Source: Moniliella sp. 'wahieum'
Taxonomy: Eukaryota > Basidiomycota > Moniliellomycetes > Moniliellales > Moniliellaceae
Direction of reading: 5' to 3'
Assembly: GCA_003971905.1 (NCBI GenBank)
Contig: RSEE01000005.1
Location: 992,001-1,056,000 of the forward strand
Length of the DNA stretch: 64,000 nucleotides
Shown here: positions 34,538 to 47,351 of the stretch, one piece after another
Numbering within the stretch: position 1 is the stretch's first letter
Layout: each line of letters begins with the position of its first letter
Notes under the pieces: generated by a model
Told to the model about the DNA's origin: nothing
Database searches by the model: none
Seen by the model: only the letters and a program-made list of their open reading frames with translations
Made by a program: the position numbers and the translations under genes

Positions 34538-37500
34538 ATGCTGCTCCCAACATCGCCAGCAGCGGCGGCCTCGAGGACGACGACAATACCTCCTCCTCCG
34601 ACACCACCTCCCTCGCAGGTCGCCGCCGCGGGGGTGAGCTCCATCGCTCTAGCCTCCCCATCGCCCTCCCTGACCAACCATTGTCAGCTTCCCAAGTATC
34701 CACCCACCCTACTCCGGTCAGCATGGTCCCGCGCCGCTCCTTTTCTCTCTGGCGACGTGACGAGGCCGCTTCCGCTTGCTCGGGTAATAATCCAGCTACC
34801 TCTGCCCGCAAGAAACTATTTGGCTTCGCCCGTCCCGAATTCCGTCCCTCGCTCTCGCCCCCCGACGTAGGCGCATCTGCTAATTCGCGCCGTGCGAGCC
34901 TCGGTCGCCTGGGCCGTCGTTCTACGTGGGGCTCCGACGCCAAAGCGCAAGCGTCCGTCAAAACTCCGACCATTTCCGAGCCTCGTACCCTCTCGGTTGC
35001 TGCCCCAACTGCTCTTCCCATCCTGCCCACATGTTCTCAACCGGAAGCGGCGGCCATGACGGACCGCACCCACTCGGAGCACAGGGTTGAATCAACTACT
35101 GCCACCACATCTTCCCTCCTCGGCTCGCCTATTGCGCCCACACTGACAGCACGGGCACCTCTATGTCTTCCGATCTCTCGCTGAGCCCAACCGATGGAAT
35201 CGCACAGACTCACCCGCGCATTTCCCCTGATTCTGAGCCTGACAATGGGACGCGGGGCGGCTCGCCCCTTCCCGTTAAGGAAACAGGAGAACGAAACAAT
35301 TCCCTGGAAGGTACTGTCGTACCCAGCCCAAAGGCCCCCAGTGGGTCGGAACAGCAACCCACTTTGGATTCGAGCACTAGCTCCCACAAGGAAGGATCGC
35401 GTGGCTTGACGCTGAACTCCCTTCCGCCTGTTCCACCTGTTTCCGTTACTCCGCTCTCGGTTGCACAACGCATTCACTTGTGCCACCGGCGCCCTCCCCG
35501 ACTGGCTCAGACTCGTCGCAGAGCTTCGCCTCCATCCGTCGGTCTTCTACGTCGCCAACGGAAACGGCATGTGCATCCCCCTCGCCCTACGCTTCCCCAG
35601 ATCGCATGTCTCCTGTGGCCGAAGGAACAACATCGGAAGTGCCTTCACCCGAAGCGAATGCTCCTGGAGTCGCTCCAGGGCCATCGAGTGAGTCGGGCCT
35701 TGCCCATAACCGTCCCGTTTCAATCTGCGTTTCGGAGACGGAGCATTCGATCGGCCCGAACCCGGTACCTTGGGCGCTCCTACACGAACAACTAGTCCTT
35801 TCAGACGCCCGATTCGCTCGCCGCTGCGTAGGAGCCAAACAGTGGGCAGCTACTCACCACTCACAGGTTCCTCCGCTAATCAGATGGTGAGGGCACAATC
35901 TCTTTCTCCGCCTGATGGAAGGAACATGTTCCAATCGTTCAGAGCGATTGGGAGGAAAAAGGATGGAAATTTTGCCGACCAGGACCGAGTCACCTCCATT
36001 CATGACATGGAAGCCTGACCGGCACCCACCATCCCATCCACTTCTTCCCCCTATCCCAACTCCTTGGTCGTTCAGTGAGGGGGAGTCAGCGGGCGATTCA
36101 ACTGGCGGAGCCAGCAATTCAGCCGCACATCATTCGAGCCAATCGGGAGCAGAGTCCCCAACCCAGCTGATCTTTTCCCTCTTCTCTCTCCGATCCCACC
36201 CCAATGACACCCGTCTCAGATCATTACGACGCATCTGGAATGTTCCCGGAGTCCGTTGCATTTCCTACTGATTGCCGGCCAAGACTCCTCGCAAGTCGCC
36301 GACACCTTTTTTCCCCGAACCATCTTATCCATACTCCCTCATACTTATCGACCAGCATGGGTTCAGAGGACTTGGGGCCTTGTACCGTCGCTGCTACCCC
36401 CGAGACCGTCGCAAGTATAGAAACTGGCGCGGTTTCAAATGGGCCACTGTTTCCCCGATCCCGATTGGTGCCCTGGTACACAAGGCCCCTTCCTCGTGGG
36501 AACAAAAAAGCCGACGGTTCACCCAACCGAGCAATCTCTTCTCCCTCAACTCTATTGTCAGCCGGGAAAACTCGATGCCGGCCATGGCGTGGGGACGATC
36601 AAATCTGCCCTGCCTATGTTCCGATCGTCCTCTCCGTACAGTAAGACAGGAACAACGTTTGAGCGCGGCAAGGTGCTGCGGATGGTGCTGAATCCATTTT
36701 TGAAGTTGGAGCAGACTCGACCGTTGGTTCGTCCTGACGATCCTGTGCCTTTCTCTACCCCTGCCAGCGGATCCAGAATCAACTCTTGTCCCCCTTCCCC
36801 GGGAGTCAGCAGCGCTGCCCTCAGCACGCTCAGCCGGCAGTCTCAAACCACCCTTTCCTCCACGTCCGTCGCCACATCCGTTTCTTCGACAGTTCAAACA
36901 CCACGTACGCGTATGTCAGAACACACATATGAGCACTTCAAGCTGCCGCAAAACCGCCGGGCACTTCTTTATGAGTGGATTGGTGAGCTACTGAGGGCGA
37001 TCAAGACCGCCTACAGCACCTCGGACCGGCGTTCCATCTTGGAAAGCATCGGGATGCTGCTCGAAGCGCGCAATTTGAGTGCAGCTGTGTTTAATGCCCC
37101 CGGCACCCCTGTGGAAGAGAATCAGAAGTACCACCGTACGCTGTACCAGTGCCTTGTCTATGCCTTGAATGAGCTGAACAAGAATGGAGCCTACCAGAAC
37201 AATCTCGTCTTTGCCGGGCGCATTTTGGCCCAGGCCTTGTTCCGTATCCCATCGGTAGGGGAGCAACTGCTGAGTGGGCTTCCGGTACACAAGGCTTCGC
37301 TTGAGCGGGTGGCCAACGAGGCAGGATGGAACGAGAAGAAGCCTGTGGGGGAGGCGTGGGAGTCGTATCTTGCTTGTTTTCCTGAGCATCTACGGGCGTT
37401 TTGTTTTCAAGACGCTCGCACCTACCTCGCGCAGGTAAGGCTCAGCCCGGGCCCAAGGTCCCTGATGAAGAAGGCAACAAGAGTCCGGCGCACGGTGCCC

Positions 37501-39560
37501 ACTTACCTCGTCCAGTGCGACGGGGGCGGGATTGAGATGAGTGGCAACTGGCTTCGAAGGTGGCAGAGTGACGACTCGGAACTCGTGTTTAGTTTTTTCC
37601 GTAACTTTCACCGGCAAATGGACCGGTTGGTCCAGACTGCTTGCCCACCGATGCGCAGGGCCTTTTCTTTGGTGCGCCCGCCTACGCTCACATTGCAGCG
37701 TCGATTCACCACAAATGCGTCTCCCTCGTGCACCGTTCCCTCAACTCAATCACAACCCAGCATAGCCAGAGCACTTTGTACGTCTCTTTCTCTCTTTGGG
37801 TCGATCGGATATGTCTCAACCGACCCTTAACTAACACATCATATGGGCGTTACAGCAATTTGGGCGATACTGCCAACGTGCTGCTAGGAAGCTCGAACGG
37901 AAAGCCGAAGCACCTCAATATGGCGACTACACAATGCGTTTCTGCTGTGGTCGACTCAGTGACCTATGGCGAGCCGCGCCTGTATTACGAAAGGCTCCCA
38001 GTTTCCTTTCCAACATCCAATTGCACCTCACCTGCTTGGTCAAGCAGACTCTCTCTACGATGTCCAGGCATCTTTTGTCTGTGGGATTGGATTGATGCTT
38101 TGATGGAGCAGATTACGGCAGTCGGCCTGCCCATTCCATTGGTCATGGATCTGGATGAGATCATTCGCGTGGACACGCCTGATCTTGCTCGAGGCGGACC
38201 ATGCAGTGGCGCTGATACGAACGCTGGCGTTTTGTTATGGCAACTTTGGTCTATTTACGTCGACAGTCAGCTTACGGAAAGCACTGATTGATGAAACGCT
38301 GCTGGCACCGCCTATCTTTACCAAGCTCTTTCTATCGTGGTCATACACGATCCGTGCCTACTTTCTCCACACCTTGGTGTTTCGATTGGGCCACATCACG
38401 GACTTTTCGCCTCCCTCGGATGATCCTACCAACACTTCTGCCAGCCATATTGCCCCAGCTTCTTCATACACGGCTGACGATGTGCGCACATGCTACGAAG
38501 ACTTTCTCTCAGACTCGGAGGGAAGCAGTGGGAGCCATTCGGGGCGCAGTCGATCCCTTCGATTTACTCGGCCATTCGCAACACTATTGTTCTTGGCACC
38601 TCTCCCGGCGCACCCGCGCACCTTGCCACCGACGTCGACTCGGATACCGACGCATCGTATTCCAACGATTCGCTCCCTCCACATCGCCGGTAAACACGTC
38701 TCTGGGTACCCCTACCTCTCCATCGGTACTGGGGAAGGGCGAACGGATCTTGGGGCTTACTGAGGACACAATGTGGAGCCAAGCAAGCGGCGATGGTTCC
38801 GTGGCTTAGGCAAGTGGCGCAAGGACAGTTCGGCCTCGTCCAGTAAACCCCAAACAGTCAGGAGTCGAGCGCCACATCGGAAGGGATGCAACGGACCTCT
38901 CGTCCATTCTGCCTCCCCCTCCACCTCGCCCTCAGCACTCAGCCTGCTCTTCCCCTGTATTGGAGGCACAACGCCCCGGCAATCCTGAACCTATCCTACG
39001 CAGCACCTCGCTCGCAACGCATCCTTTGATCTCCAATCCGACCGTGCGCCCGCAAACGCAGCAGCGTCGTACCTCCGCGCCTCGTTGGAAGAGGGAGGGA
39101 ACCGAAACTGCTCCCCAACCCCTCGTATCACGCGATTTTGCTAGTCGTCCCAGTTTGGTCCCAGGCCCAGCGGCCGAGTGGTAGCAAGCGATCGAATGGA
39201 CGACGGACGCGTCTTAGCAGTTCTCACCCTCGCACCGCGGCCAAGGAAGAACGAGGATTCCCCGCTCACTTCAGCGTATGCGCTTGCAAAGTTTGCGCGA
39301 GTACGAACAAACTGTCAATGTACGTTTCCCATCCTTCTTTTTCTTCTGGGTGGATATGACCTCTTCTCTCACCCTCTCCACATGTCACAGGAACATGTGA
39401 GTTCATGTCCAGTCTGCCAGTGGAGCAGAGGACAGATGTGGCTTGTTTGACGGGCCTGGCCGGCAATGTGGCAGGGCGAGTGATTCTGTCGCTCAGATCT
39501 TCCTCTTGCCTCTGCCTTGTCCCCTCCCACATTTCTCCCCCGACTCAACCCCCTGTCTAA
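34538..39560 (+). CDS. DUF1765 (UPF0592) family protein
   Basis: Large fungal protein of unknown function related to S. pombe SPAC7D4.03c. The first third (about 34538-36650) is Ser/Pro-rich and disordered-looking, with basic patches (RRSFSLWRRDE, ARKKLFGFARPEF). A conserved body begins at about 36650: LRMVLNPFLKLEQT, YEHFKLPQNRRALLYEWIGE, EKYHRTLYQC-like segment, SYLACFPEHLRAFCF, DSELVFSFFRNFHRQMD. After a likely intron (GTACGT at about 37778, acceptor before 37856) come QFGRYCQRAARKLERKAE and the DUF1765 core at about 38190-38400: AVALIRTLAFCYGNFGLF, IFTKLFLSWSYTIRAYFLHT, LVFRLGHI. The C-terminal third is again Ser/Pro-rich; a second intron starts at 39320 (GTACGT), and the best frame after it ends at 39560, though a stop at 39450 is possible. 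Frame changes are frequent. Membrane location is stated for the pombe family name but I see no strong helix. Confidence 0.78.
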
Positions 39561-40193
39561 ACATACCCCTCACTTGGTTTTCATAACCATAACATCTTTC
39601 CCTGTTTCCTTATTGGCCATACGCCCCATCCTTGCACACAAGTGCACTTTCCTTTTGCCTCTTCACTGCTGATATATCTGTTTACCTGTTTACTTGCCTT
39701 CCCTCTCAATCGCTCGACATGCGCGGCGAGAGAAAACTAAAGGAAGGTGGGTGGCCCGGCTACGTATGATGCGCGTTGAACGTTGATGATCATTATCGAG
39801 ATGAAGAGATGTGATTCAGACGAGAGACGAAGCCAAGTTGGATGAAATGTATTTGCTTCGCTTTCCCATTATTGCGTGTGCGGCTTGGTTAGCCTGGGAT
39901 TACACCATCGACAGATTCCCCACCCAGGTCGTTGGGCAAGGTGGACGGTGAGGGGAAGTGAAGCTTTTTTGTGTCTACGACGGGAACATAGACAATGCCA
40001 AAATTGACATGTGACATGTGACCTGCGTTGTGCATTGACCCAGACCCCGACTCTTGCACCGATCCATTCCCCTGCCTGTTTTTTCTTTTTTTGGCCAGCC
40101 TAGCTGATTGCACTGATTGCAGCATTCGATAATTAGCCCCCGACCCAACGGTGCCCGCCACCACCACTGACTCCCCATTTACAATGGTGGCCA
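39561..40193. other. Intergenic, NOG2 promoter
   Basis: No gene. Contains GTTGAACGTTGATG at 39775-39788 and the direct repeat GACATGTGACATGTGAC at 40006-40022, about 170 bp before the NOG2 start. A TTTTTTCTTTTTTT tract lies at about 40079-40092. Confidence 0.55.
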
Positions 40194-42311
40194 CAACCAA
40201 CGGCAAGGGCAAGGCATCTGCCCCTGGTATTAAGAAGGTCAAGGGAGAGAACTTTTACCGCGACGCGAAAGGCGCCCGTCGTGTCAAACTCCTCTCCAAG
40301 GATGGCATTGCTAGCAAGGGCATCCGCGACCGCAAGGGCAACCTCCTTCGCGCCGCCGAGTTTCAGAGCAGCGAGGCAAAGCCGGGTCGTGTCCAGCCAG
40401 ACCGCCGCTGGTTTGGAAACACGCGTGTGATCAGCCAGGATGCGCTCACTCATTTCCGTGAGGCGCTCGGATCGCGGTGAATGATCCGTACAGTGTCCTT
40501 CTCCGCCGCAACAAGCTTCCTATGAGTCTGATACCGATCAAAAGCCCAGTGAGACCACGCAAGGGATCGGTGGATCCCGCCTCACGGAGGTGGAAAGTTT
40601 TTCCGATACGTTCGGGCCGTCGTCCCGCCGCAAGCGCCCCCGCTTGGACCCCAACGCAGTCGGCTCCTTTGCTGACTTTGCGCGTCGGGCACGACAGCTG
40701 TTGAGGCCTCGGAGGAGAAGGTGCGCGAAGAGGAGGAGAAGGCCCGAGGTGCCCACCTCGTCTCGGACGACCGCGAGATCCCCATTCTCGCGCCGGATGA
40801 GAACCCGTACGAAATCCCTGTGGAGCGTGGTCGCTCTCAGCCAGCCTACTCCAAAGGCCAATCCCGCCGAATCTGGGCCGAAACTGTACAAGGTCATTGA
40901 TTCATCCGATGTCGTCATTCACGTGCTCGACGCTCGTGATCCCGAGGGTACGCGCTGCCGCACTGTGGAGAAGCACATCCGTGAAGAAAAGCCACACAAA
41001 ACCTTGTATTCTTGCTCAAAAAGTGGACCTCGTTCCCACGTGGGTCACCGCTAAGTGGGTCAAACATTTATCCAAGACAGCACCTACGCTTGCTTTCCAT
41101 GCTTCGATCAACAACTCGTTCGGAAAGGGTTCGCTCATCAGTCTCCTTCGCCAATTCTCCCGTCTGCATTCCGACAAGAAACAGATCTCGGTCGGTTTTG
41201 TAGGATACCCCAATGCTGGCAAGAGCAGCATCATCAATACCCTCAAGGCCAAGAAGGTCTGCACTGTCGCCCCCATCCCAGGCGAGACCAAGGTGTGGCA
41301 GTACATCTCGCTCGCTCATGCGGCGCATTACCTGGTTGATTGTCCCGGGATTGTGCCCGTGGGGATGAAGGATACGGAGACGGCGACTGTCCTCAAGGGT
41401 GTGGTGCGAGTGGAGAACCTAGAAACGCCTGCCGAGCACATTCCCACTCTCATGACCAGGGTAGAACCGGTGCACCTACAAAAGACCTATGGACTGGCCA
41501 AGTGGGCGGATGCCGAGGATTTCCTTGCCCAGTTTGGCCCGCAAGATGGGCAAGTTAGTCAAGGGGGGCGAGCCTGACCATCAGGCAGCAGCGAAGATTG
41601 TACTTAACGACTGGATTCGGGGCCGGATCCCCTTCTTTGTGCCCCCGCCGGGTTTGAGCAGATGCCATCCAAGTTCTCTAACAAAGCTGCCAAGGCCGAA
41701 CTCCTTACCGTCCCTCGGTCTCGGCCAAGGATGTTACTAAATTCGCCCAAAGTGCTGCCTGCAGTCGGACGCTGAGGAAGTTGGAGGCGAGTTTACCAAC
41801 TTCAGCGATGAGGGTGACCAGGAGGAAGTTTCGCTGAAGAGCAAGAAAGCACGATCACGGCGATGAAGTCGAGGACACGCAAGAAGAAGATTCAGACGAC
41901 GAGGATGGTCTGCAAAGTTGCAGTGGACGACGTATTTGGTGCTGGCACTAATACCTCGACCCTTCTCGCAGATGACGAAGAAGATGGAGACGACGATGAG
42001 GAGGTTGATGTGGATGTGGAGCTTGACCCTAGCGATGAGGAGGGACCCGTGAGCGCCGAGGTGACTACGATCACTGAGTCTGGAATGAGTGGGTCAGAGG
42101 AAGAGTCACGACCACAGAAAAGGCAGCGCGGATGACCACGTCGAAGCGCAAGGTGGAAAACTACTATACGCACGCCAATGTCAAGAATAAGAACCGTGCT
42201 CGGGCAGCGCAGAATGTGGATCGGGTACGCCACGCTCAGGCCGCTCGTCCTAATCGGGTCGGTGCCAACGGTCGGGCAGCCCGGACGCAAAAGAACAAGA
42301 AGCGCAGGTGA
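40194..42311 (+). CDS. NOG2: NOG2, nucleolar GTPase for 60S assembly
   Basis: GTPase of the circularly permuted YlqF/YawG class that acts late in nuclear pre-60S maturation. From the ATG at 40194: the NGP1NT-type N-terminus ([20 protein letters not shown], then [20 protein letters not shown] and [17 protein letters not shown]). The GTPase domain has the permuted order: [18 protein letters not shown]4 (KKVDLVPTW, split by an indel at about 41010), then G1 GYPNAGKSS (about 41205), switch/G2 region [13 protein letters not shown]3 DCPGIVP (about 41340). Conserved C-domain follows: [27 protein letters not shown]-like segment. The acidic/basic tail ([18 protein letters not shown], then [14 protein letters not shown] and [10 protein letters not shown]) ends at TGA 42311. 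About 700 residues, longer than yeast Nog2 (486) because of the tail, as in many other fungi. An earlier GTG-started frame is not the start. Indels near 40470, 40690, 40880, 41000, 41545 and after 41650. Confidence 0.92.
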
Positions 42312-42750
42312 TCATCTCTTTCTACGACAACTGCTTGTACCCATTTGATTTGCGTATACCTCCTAATTGGCAAGATGTTTCAAGCGTAGCAGACTGTTGG
42401 ATGAGAACATGGAGATGAACGAAGCTCCATGATTGATAGCATCAACTGCATGATATCAAATTACGACAGGCGTTCATCACGTTCATCGATGTTCCCGGTT
42501 GTCAGGGTGCAGAAAAACGAGATTAGCACGCACACCGCGACCCTCTGAATCATAATAGAATAGACTTTCTGGTTTTTCAGGGCTTGTCGCGCTGAAGACA
42601 TAAACTGATGATTATATGTCCTCCTATGCTTGGCAGTACAGTCCTATGGAAAGCAAGCCGAAAGGAGAAATCTATGACTAATGGTCTTGCCTTTAGCCTC
42701 CATCAGAGAAATAAGGCGCCCAGTGCAACACTAACATGGAAGAAAAATGC
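42312..42750. other. Intergenic between convergent NOG2 and ADH
   Basis: 3' flanks of two converging genes; nothing else seen. AT-richer than surrounding coding DNA. Confidence 0.6.
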
Positions 42751-43983
42751 TTATTTGTCAACATCAAGGACAATGCGACCGGCAAGCTTGCCGCGGCGCA
42801 TGTCGTCGTACACCTGATTCAGCTCCGAAAGGCCCTTGATCTGGTAAATCACCTTGACTTTACCCCGTTCCGCGAGGCGGAGTGACTCCAACGTGTCTTG
42901 CCGGTTACCCACAATCGACCCAACAATCTTCTTGGCAGTGACGGTGGTCTCAAACACGTCCGCTTCTAGCACAGTACCGGGTGGCATGCCGACCATGACG
43001 AGGGTGCCACGGGGACGAAGATAGGCGAGGCCTTCGGCGTAGGCGGAGGCGTTGGCCGCGGCCACCACAGCGCCATGCGCCCCCAAACCGCCCGTAAGCG
43101 CCTTGACGTCGGCTATTGTCCTTGGAGACTTTAAAGTCGAGCCAAGCATCCGCACCCAGCTTCTCTACCAATGCCTTTTTTTTCGCTCCCCGTATCAATC
43201 GCAATGACGCGGTAGCCGAACGCTGAGGCATACTGTACCCCCAAATGACCCAATCCTCCCCCAGCGCCCGGGATCACCACCCACTCCCTGCTTGTAGGTT
43301 GGCCTCTTTCAAGGCACGGTAGATTGACGCCAGCGCAGAGGATGGGCGCAGCTTCGACCAGCGCCAAACCATCGGGGATCTTGGTCACGTACTTGGCTGA
43401 GGAGACGACGTACTGCTGGAACGTGCCATCGACTGTATATCCCGAGTGTTTGACGTGGTCAGCTCGCTTCCAGCCCACGCGACAGTATCGCAGTTGAGAC
43501 AGACATCCGCAAGCCACTTGACGCCCACATCTCCCCGTGCGACCCATTGGTCCGCACCAGGACCAAGCTTAAACCACCACACCGGCACCCTCGTGGCCAC
43601 CAACCAAGGGTCGCCCGTGGCTGCTGTTTGTTGGGTACAGGCCATCACCAATCATGGCGTGCAAGTCACTGTGACACAAATGGTATCAAATCATGTCAGA
43701 AGATACGGGTGTCATCACACCACAATGAGAGAAAGGAGGAAAAAAGGCTAGACGACGAAAAGATGAAGATAAATAAAGGAGAGTGGCAGAGAAGACCATA
43801 AGAATATACGCACGTGTGGCAGACACCCGAGGTGATGCGCACTAAAACCCTCGCCTTCTTTAAGTTGGATGCCCGCCGGGTTGTATTGCACAAACTCAAT
43901 CGGACCGCCAGCCTGGGAAAAGACGGCCTTGGTCGCCGTCTCGGGCACATCGAGTTGCTTTTCACGGATATCGACAAGGCCAT
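42751..43983 (-). CDS. Zinc-dependent alcohol dehydrogenase, ADH1-type
   Basis: NAD(P)-dependent medium-chain alcohol dehydrogenase, likely cytosolic, interconverting ethanol and acetaldehyde or related alcohols. Seen from 43983 downward: [37 protein letters not shown], catalytic-zinc region GVCHT joined to DLHAMIGDG across a 145-bp intron (43669-43813, GTGCGT donor, CACAG acceptor), [15 protein letters not shown] with the second zinc ligand His, structural-zinc cysteines in [13 protein letters not shown], then [16 protein letters not shown], the Rossmann fold [18 protein letters not shown], and the C-terminal [20 protein letters not shown] with [10 protein letters not shown] at TAA 42751-42753. 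About 360 residues, as expected. Indels lie near 43130, 43195, 43310, 43480 and 43580 and at the extreme N-terminus, so the start is approximate. A third zinc-site cysteine is not readable in one frame because of these breaks. Confidence 0.9.
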
Positions 43984-46900
43984 TGTGGTAGTTGTATCAG
44001 TCTCGGTACAGATGGTGATGGGAGTAGCAGTAGGGCTCGGGCGCGGGGAGATGTTGTCGCAGAAGAAAAAAAGAGATGCCGCGGATGTGGATCGAGGGAT
44101 AATGTGGGAATGTACGGATGTGTGTGGGTGGCTATATATAGGTACATTGAGTTTGGGGACCCCAAACGAGGGTGGGCTCTTGTGTAAGATTGCCGCTCCC
44201 AGTGATACGGAGCTGCTGCTACGGATGCAATGGGGGGGAGTTTAATCGCTTTCGGCACCTGCCAATGTGTGGGTAAACGTGGTAACGTTATAAACAACTA
44301 GTAATAGTCTCGCCCACTGTAATTATATCCACACTGGCCCCGTGCACTCGGTGTGGGGCTCCGCTTTCCCCCGCCCTCTCATTAATTCATTATTTCTTGT
44401 AAAGCCGCCGTGGGCGGCAGCGGAGAGGGTGAAGCGGGAGACGTGCAGCTGTGACCGACATCGCCCACCTCTCCAACTAAGAACTCTTCGGACCCCATCA
44501 GGATACACACACACTACACCATCTTCTCGTGTCTCCAAAAATGTGCCTTCTCTCCCCCCCCTCCCCCATCACACTGAGATAGAACCCGATCCACAATTCT
44601 GGCCAGCGCAGTGCTGCAATATGAATACAGAATTGAATGCAGTATCGGAAAGAGCACACAACACCCTCCTCTGATTTTTCCTCTCCGTCCCCGCTTATTG
44701 GTATAAGTGACCCTCTCCACCTCCCCATACCAGACTCGTACTTACTACAGCAATTTTAAGAGGGAGTACTGTGAGTGTGAGAATGCGTGACTCTCAGAAC
44801 CAATCTGGAAGTGTGGCGTAATGCGTGCGCGTCCCTTTGCAGGACACACAGTGTATGACAAAAATGCGCTGAATAAAGACAACAGCCGCAGCGGCTACCG
44901 TCACAGTTGACTCCGTTTACCGGCCGTCTTAAAAATATAGGATGACAATCGATGACACCATATCCCATTTTGCTTGTTACATGTGGCTTCAATGACACTC
45001 TTTGCCGAACACCACACATATTCACTGTGTATTGTCAATGTGGGGCTCACTCTTGTCGATCTGTCCACAATGTATCCGATTTTTACCCTACTACTCTGCG
45101 CCCCAACCTGCGCCCCCTTATAACTCGGTCAAACCCCGTCGGATGCACTTCCTGTCGGCATCCTACGTTCTCCACACACGTCGGAGCGCTATTCTCTTAC
45201 TCCACTCAAGCCTCAGGCCCCACTTCCCCGTTGTCAGTGCATAAATCCGTCATGTGCATCAATATGCTGTGAGATCCCCGAAAAAGGGCTTGCTGCGAAG
45301 AGTTTACTGTACCGTCGTCGTGCACTCCAGGGGCCGGTTGGACTATTCGCGTCGCAACCATTCACGCCACACTGCCGAGCATCCTCTGACGGAAGCAACG
45401 AAAAAGTGGCCAGTACGACAACCGTAGAGCCCGTTGATGACCACTCGGGTCCAGACCCGTCTCTCGGTCTTCAGTGACACGCGTCAGGCACTCATTGCAT
45501 CGGGCCGCGCGCGTTCCGGAACTTTTCCACAGTAGCCTTCCGACTTTTTCGGAACCACCCACTGGTCTATATCCCTCCTTAGCTCTCTCTTCAATACGAT
45601 CTCTCAATGACCTATCGCCAAAAACATCGCTAATAAATGCCTTCCACGGCTCCGGCCACAGTGGCCTCTGTTAGATCCCCACTGTGACCAGATGTGTGCG
45701 TGGCAATATCATGCGCTCTCTCTTCGTATATATGTTATTGTGTTCGGTGTGACATGTGATCATATAGTCTTGCTCGCGTCCGTCGTGGTCTTGTTGATAG
45801 AATAAGGCCTCTCCTCTTTCACAGAGCGATGGGAACCCGGTTTCATATCATCGATATCATCATGCTGGTGCAGCTTATGCGCTCCTGTGATAGTATAGGT
45901 GGTTTTGTCCTTCCTTCGGGCCTATCAAGACCACAGTGGTTAGGCACATCAGGCGGCATCAGGCCTCAGTTTTGCCATTCTTGGTCAGCGTTGTGCGGCT
46001 GCTGGTGACTACCCCAGCTTGTGACTCAAGCTAACTAATATACGAATAAGTAGTTTTGTACTTGTGTATGCTTGGCATTTTGTAGCGAGACACAAGCATA
46101 TGCTTAGCGCGCTTAACCCGGTGCTTATATATATCAATCGTGACCAATATTGATGTGACTGTGACCCTATGAAGACGCGATATAGCCAATTGTGGAAGAG
46201 CAGGGCGAAAGGAGATGGCGAGGGGGAGAGAGCTGGAGGAGATATATATCGATGTGACATCGTGCGTGAGTGAGATCTCGAACAATTAAGATGTGTTTTG
46301 GTGATACAAATTGATGAGGCCGTGGGGCTGGGCAGTGGGTTACCATTTTGCCCGAAGCATTTTCTGGTACGTCTAGGCGCCCGCGAAAACCAAGGCCCGA
46401 AGCCAACAGCCCCCTTTTCACTTGCGCTCACCAACGCCCGCAGCTCGGGATGGTCCGTCCGCTGGGCCGCATGGCAACCCGACCCAAGCATGTGCTTGTC
46501 ACATGTGATATTGCCACAACCCTAATCATATATCACCGCCATCGCCATGCGTCCACCGGCATTGGGCCGAATGCACTCTGATGCATGATGTGGCGAATCC
46601 ATAATGCATGATGCATCGACTATTATGTGGACAAGGCCTGTGGCGGAGATTGGGACATGGGACACCACTCTCCCGGCGGGCACACCTTGAAGCTTGAGCA
46701 CACCCCCTGACTTGGGACTACTAGATCCAGATGCCAGATCCCAGACCATATCTCAGTCCGAGGGGTACGTGCTGTGCCGACGGTGGGGGCAGTGAGCTGA
46801 TGGTCCCTTGTTCGGGGGGCATACATTGGGCCCACTGGGGCCGGGGTTTGTGTGTGTTGGTGTGTCTTAAGTCCTGCGGCACACAGCCCACTGTGCTTCC

Positions 46901-47351
46901 GTCCCCCCCCCACCACTTTGTAGACTGTTTCCCCTGGCAATTCCTGTGTCCCATTTCACAGCAGAGCGTGCGGTGCTGTGCATGGGAGAGCTGCCGCCAG
47001 CGCCGCCACAGTTTGGCTATGTTTCTGTGTCGTCTTGACCCCCCCCTCCGCCTCCTGCAAGGAGAGGCCTGACTGCTGACCTCGGTTTTGCCTCTTGTTT
47101 GGTACAGACTCGCACTGAAACGGCCTGAAAGGCGACGGCTCAGCGCCCCACCGACATCCCTCTTCCCCATCAACCTGTCGCCTAGAAGACTGCAAGATTG
47201 ATCTCCCCCCCCTGGGTGAACGATCTCTTGACTGGCTCGGTGTACATCCTCGTCTCTTTCGTACTCTCCTCCCCAAAGACTCCTTCTCTGTCTCTGTCCT
47301 TTGCCCCCCCCCACCTCTTCTCGCCTTCCCACCCACATTTCATATCTCAAC
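43984..47351. other. Large gene-free region
   Basis: No gene supported in 3.4 kb. Sub-features: GTGACATGTGAT at 45749-45760, GTCACATGTGAT at 46498-46509, and TGCATGATG-type near-repeats at 46578-46618. The final 80 bp before the bHLH start are pyrimidine-rich. Longer ORFs (up to 233 codons, minus strand, 46721-47422) have biased low-complexity composition and no motif. Confidence 0.5.
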
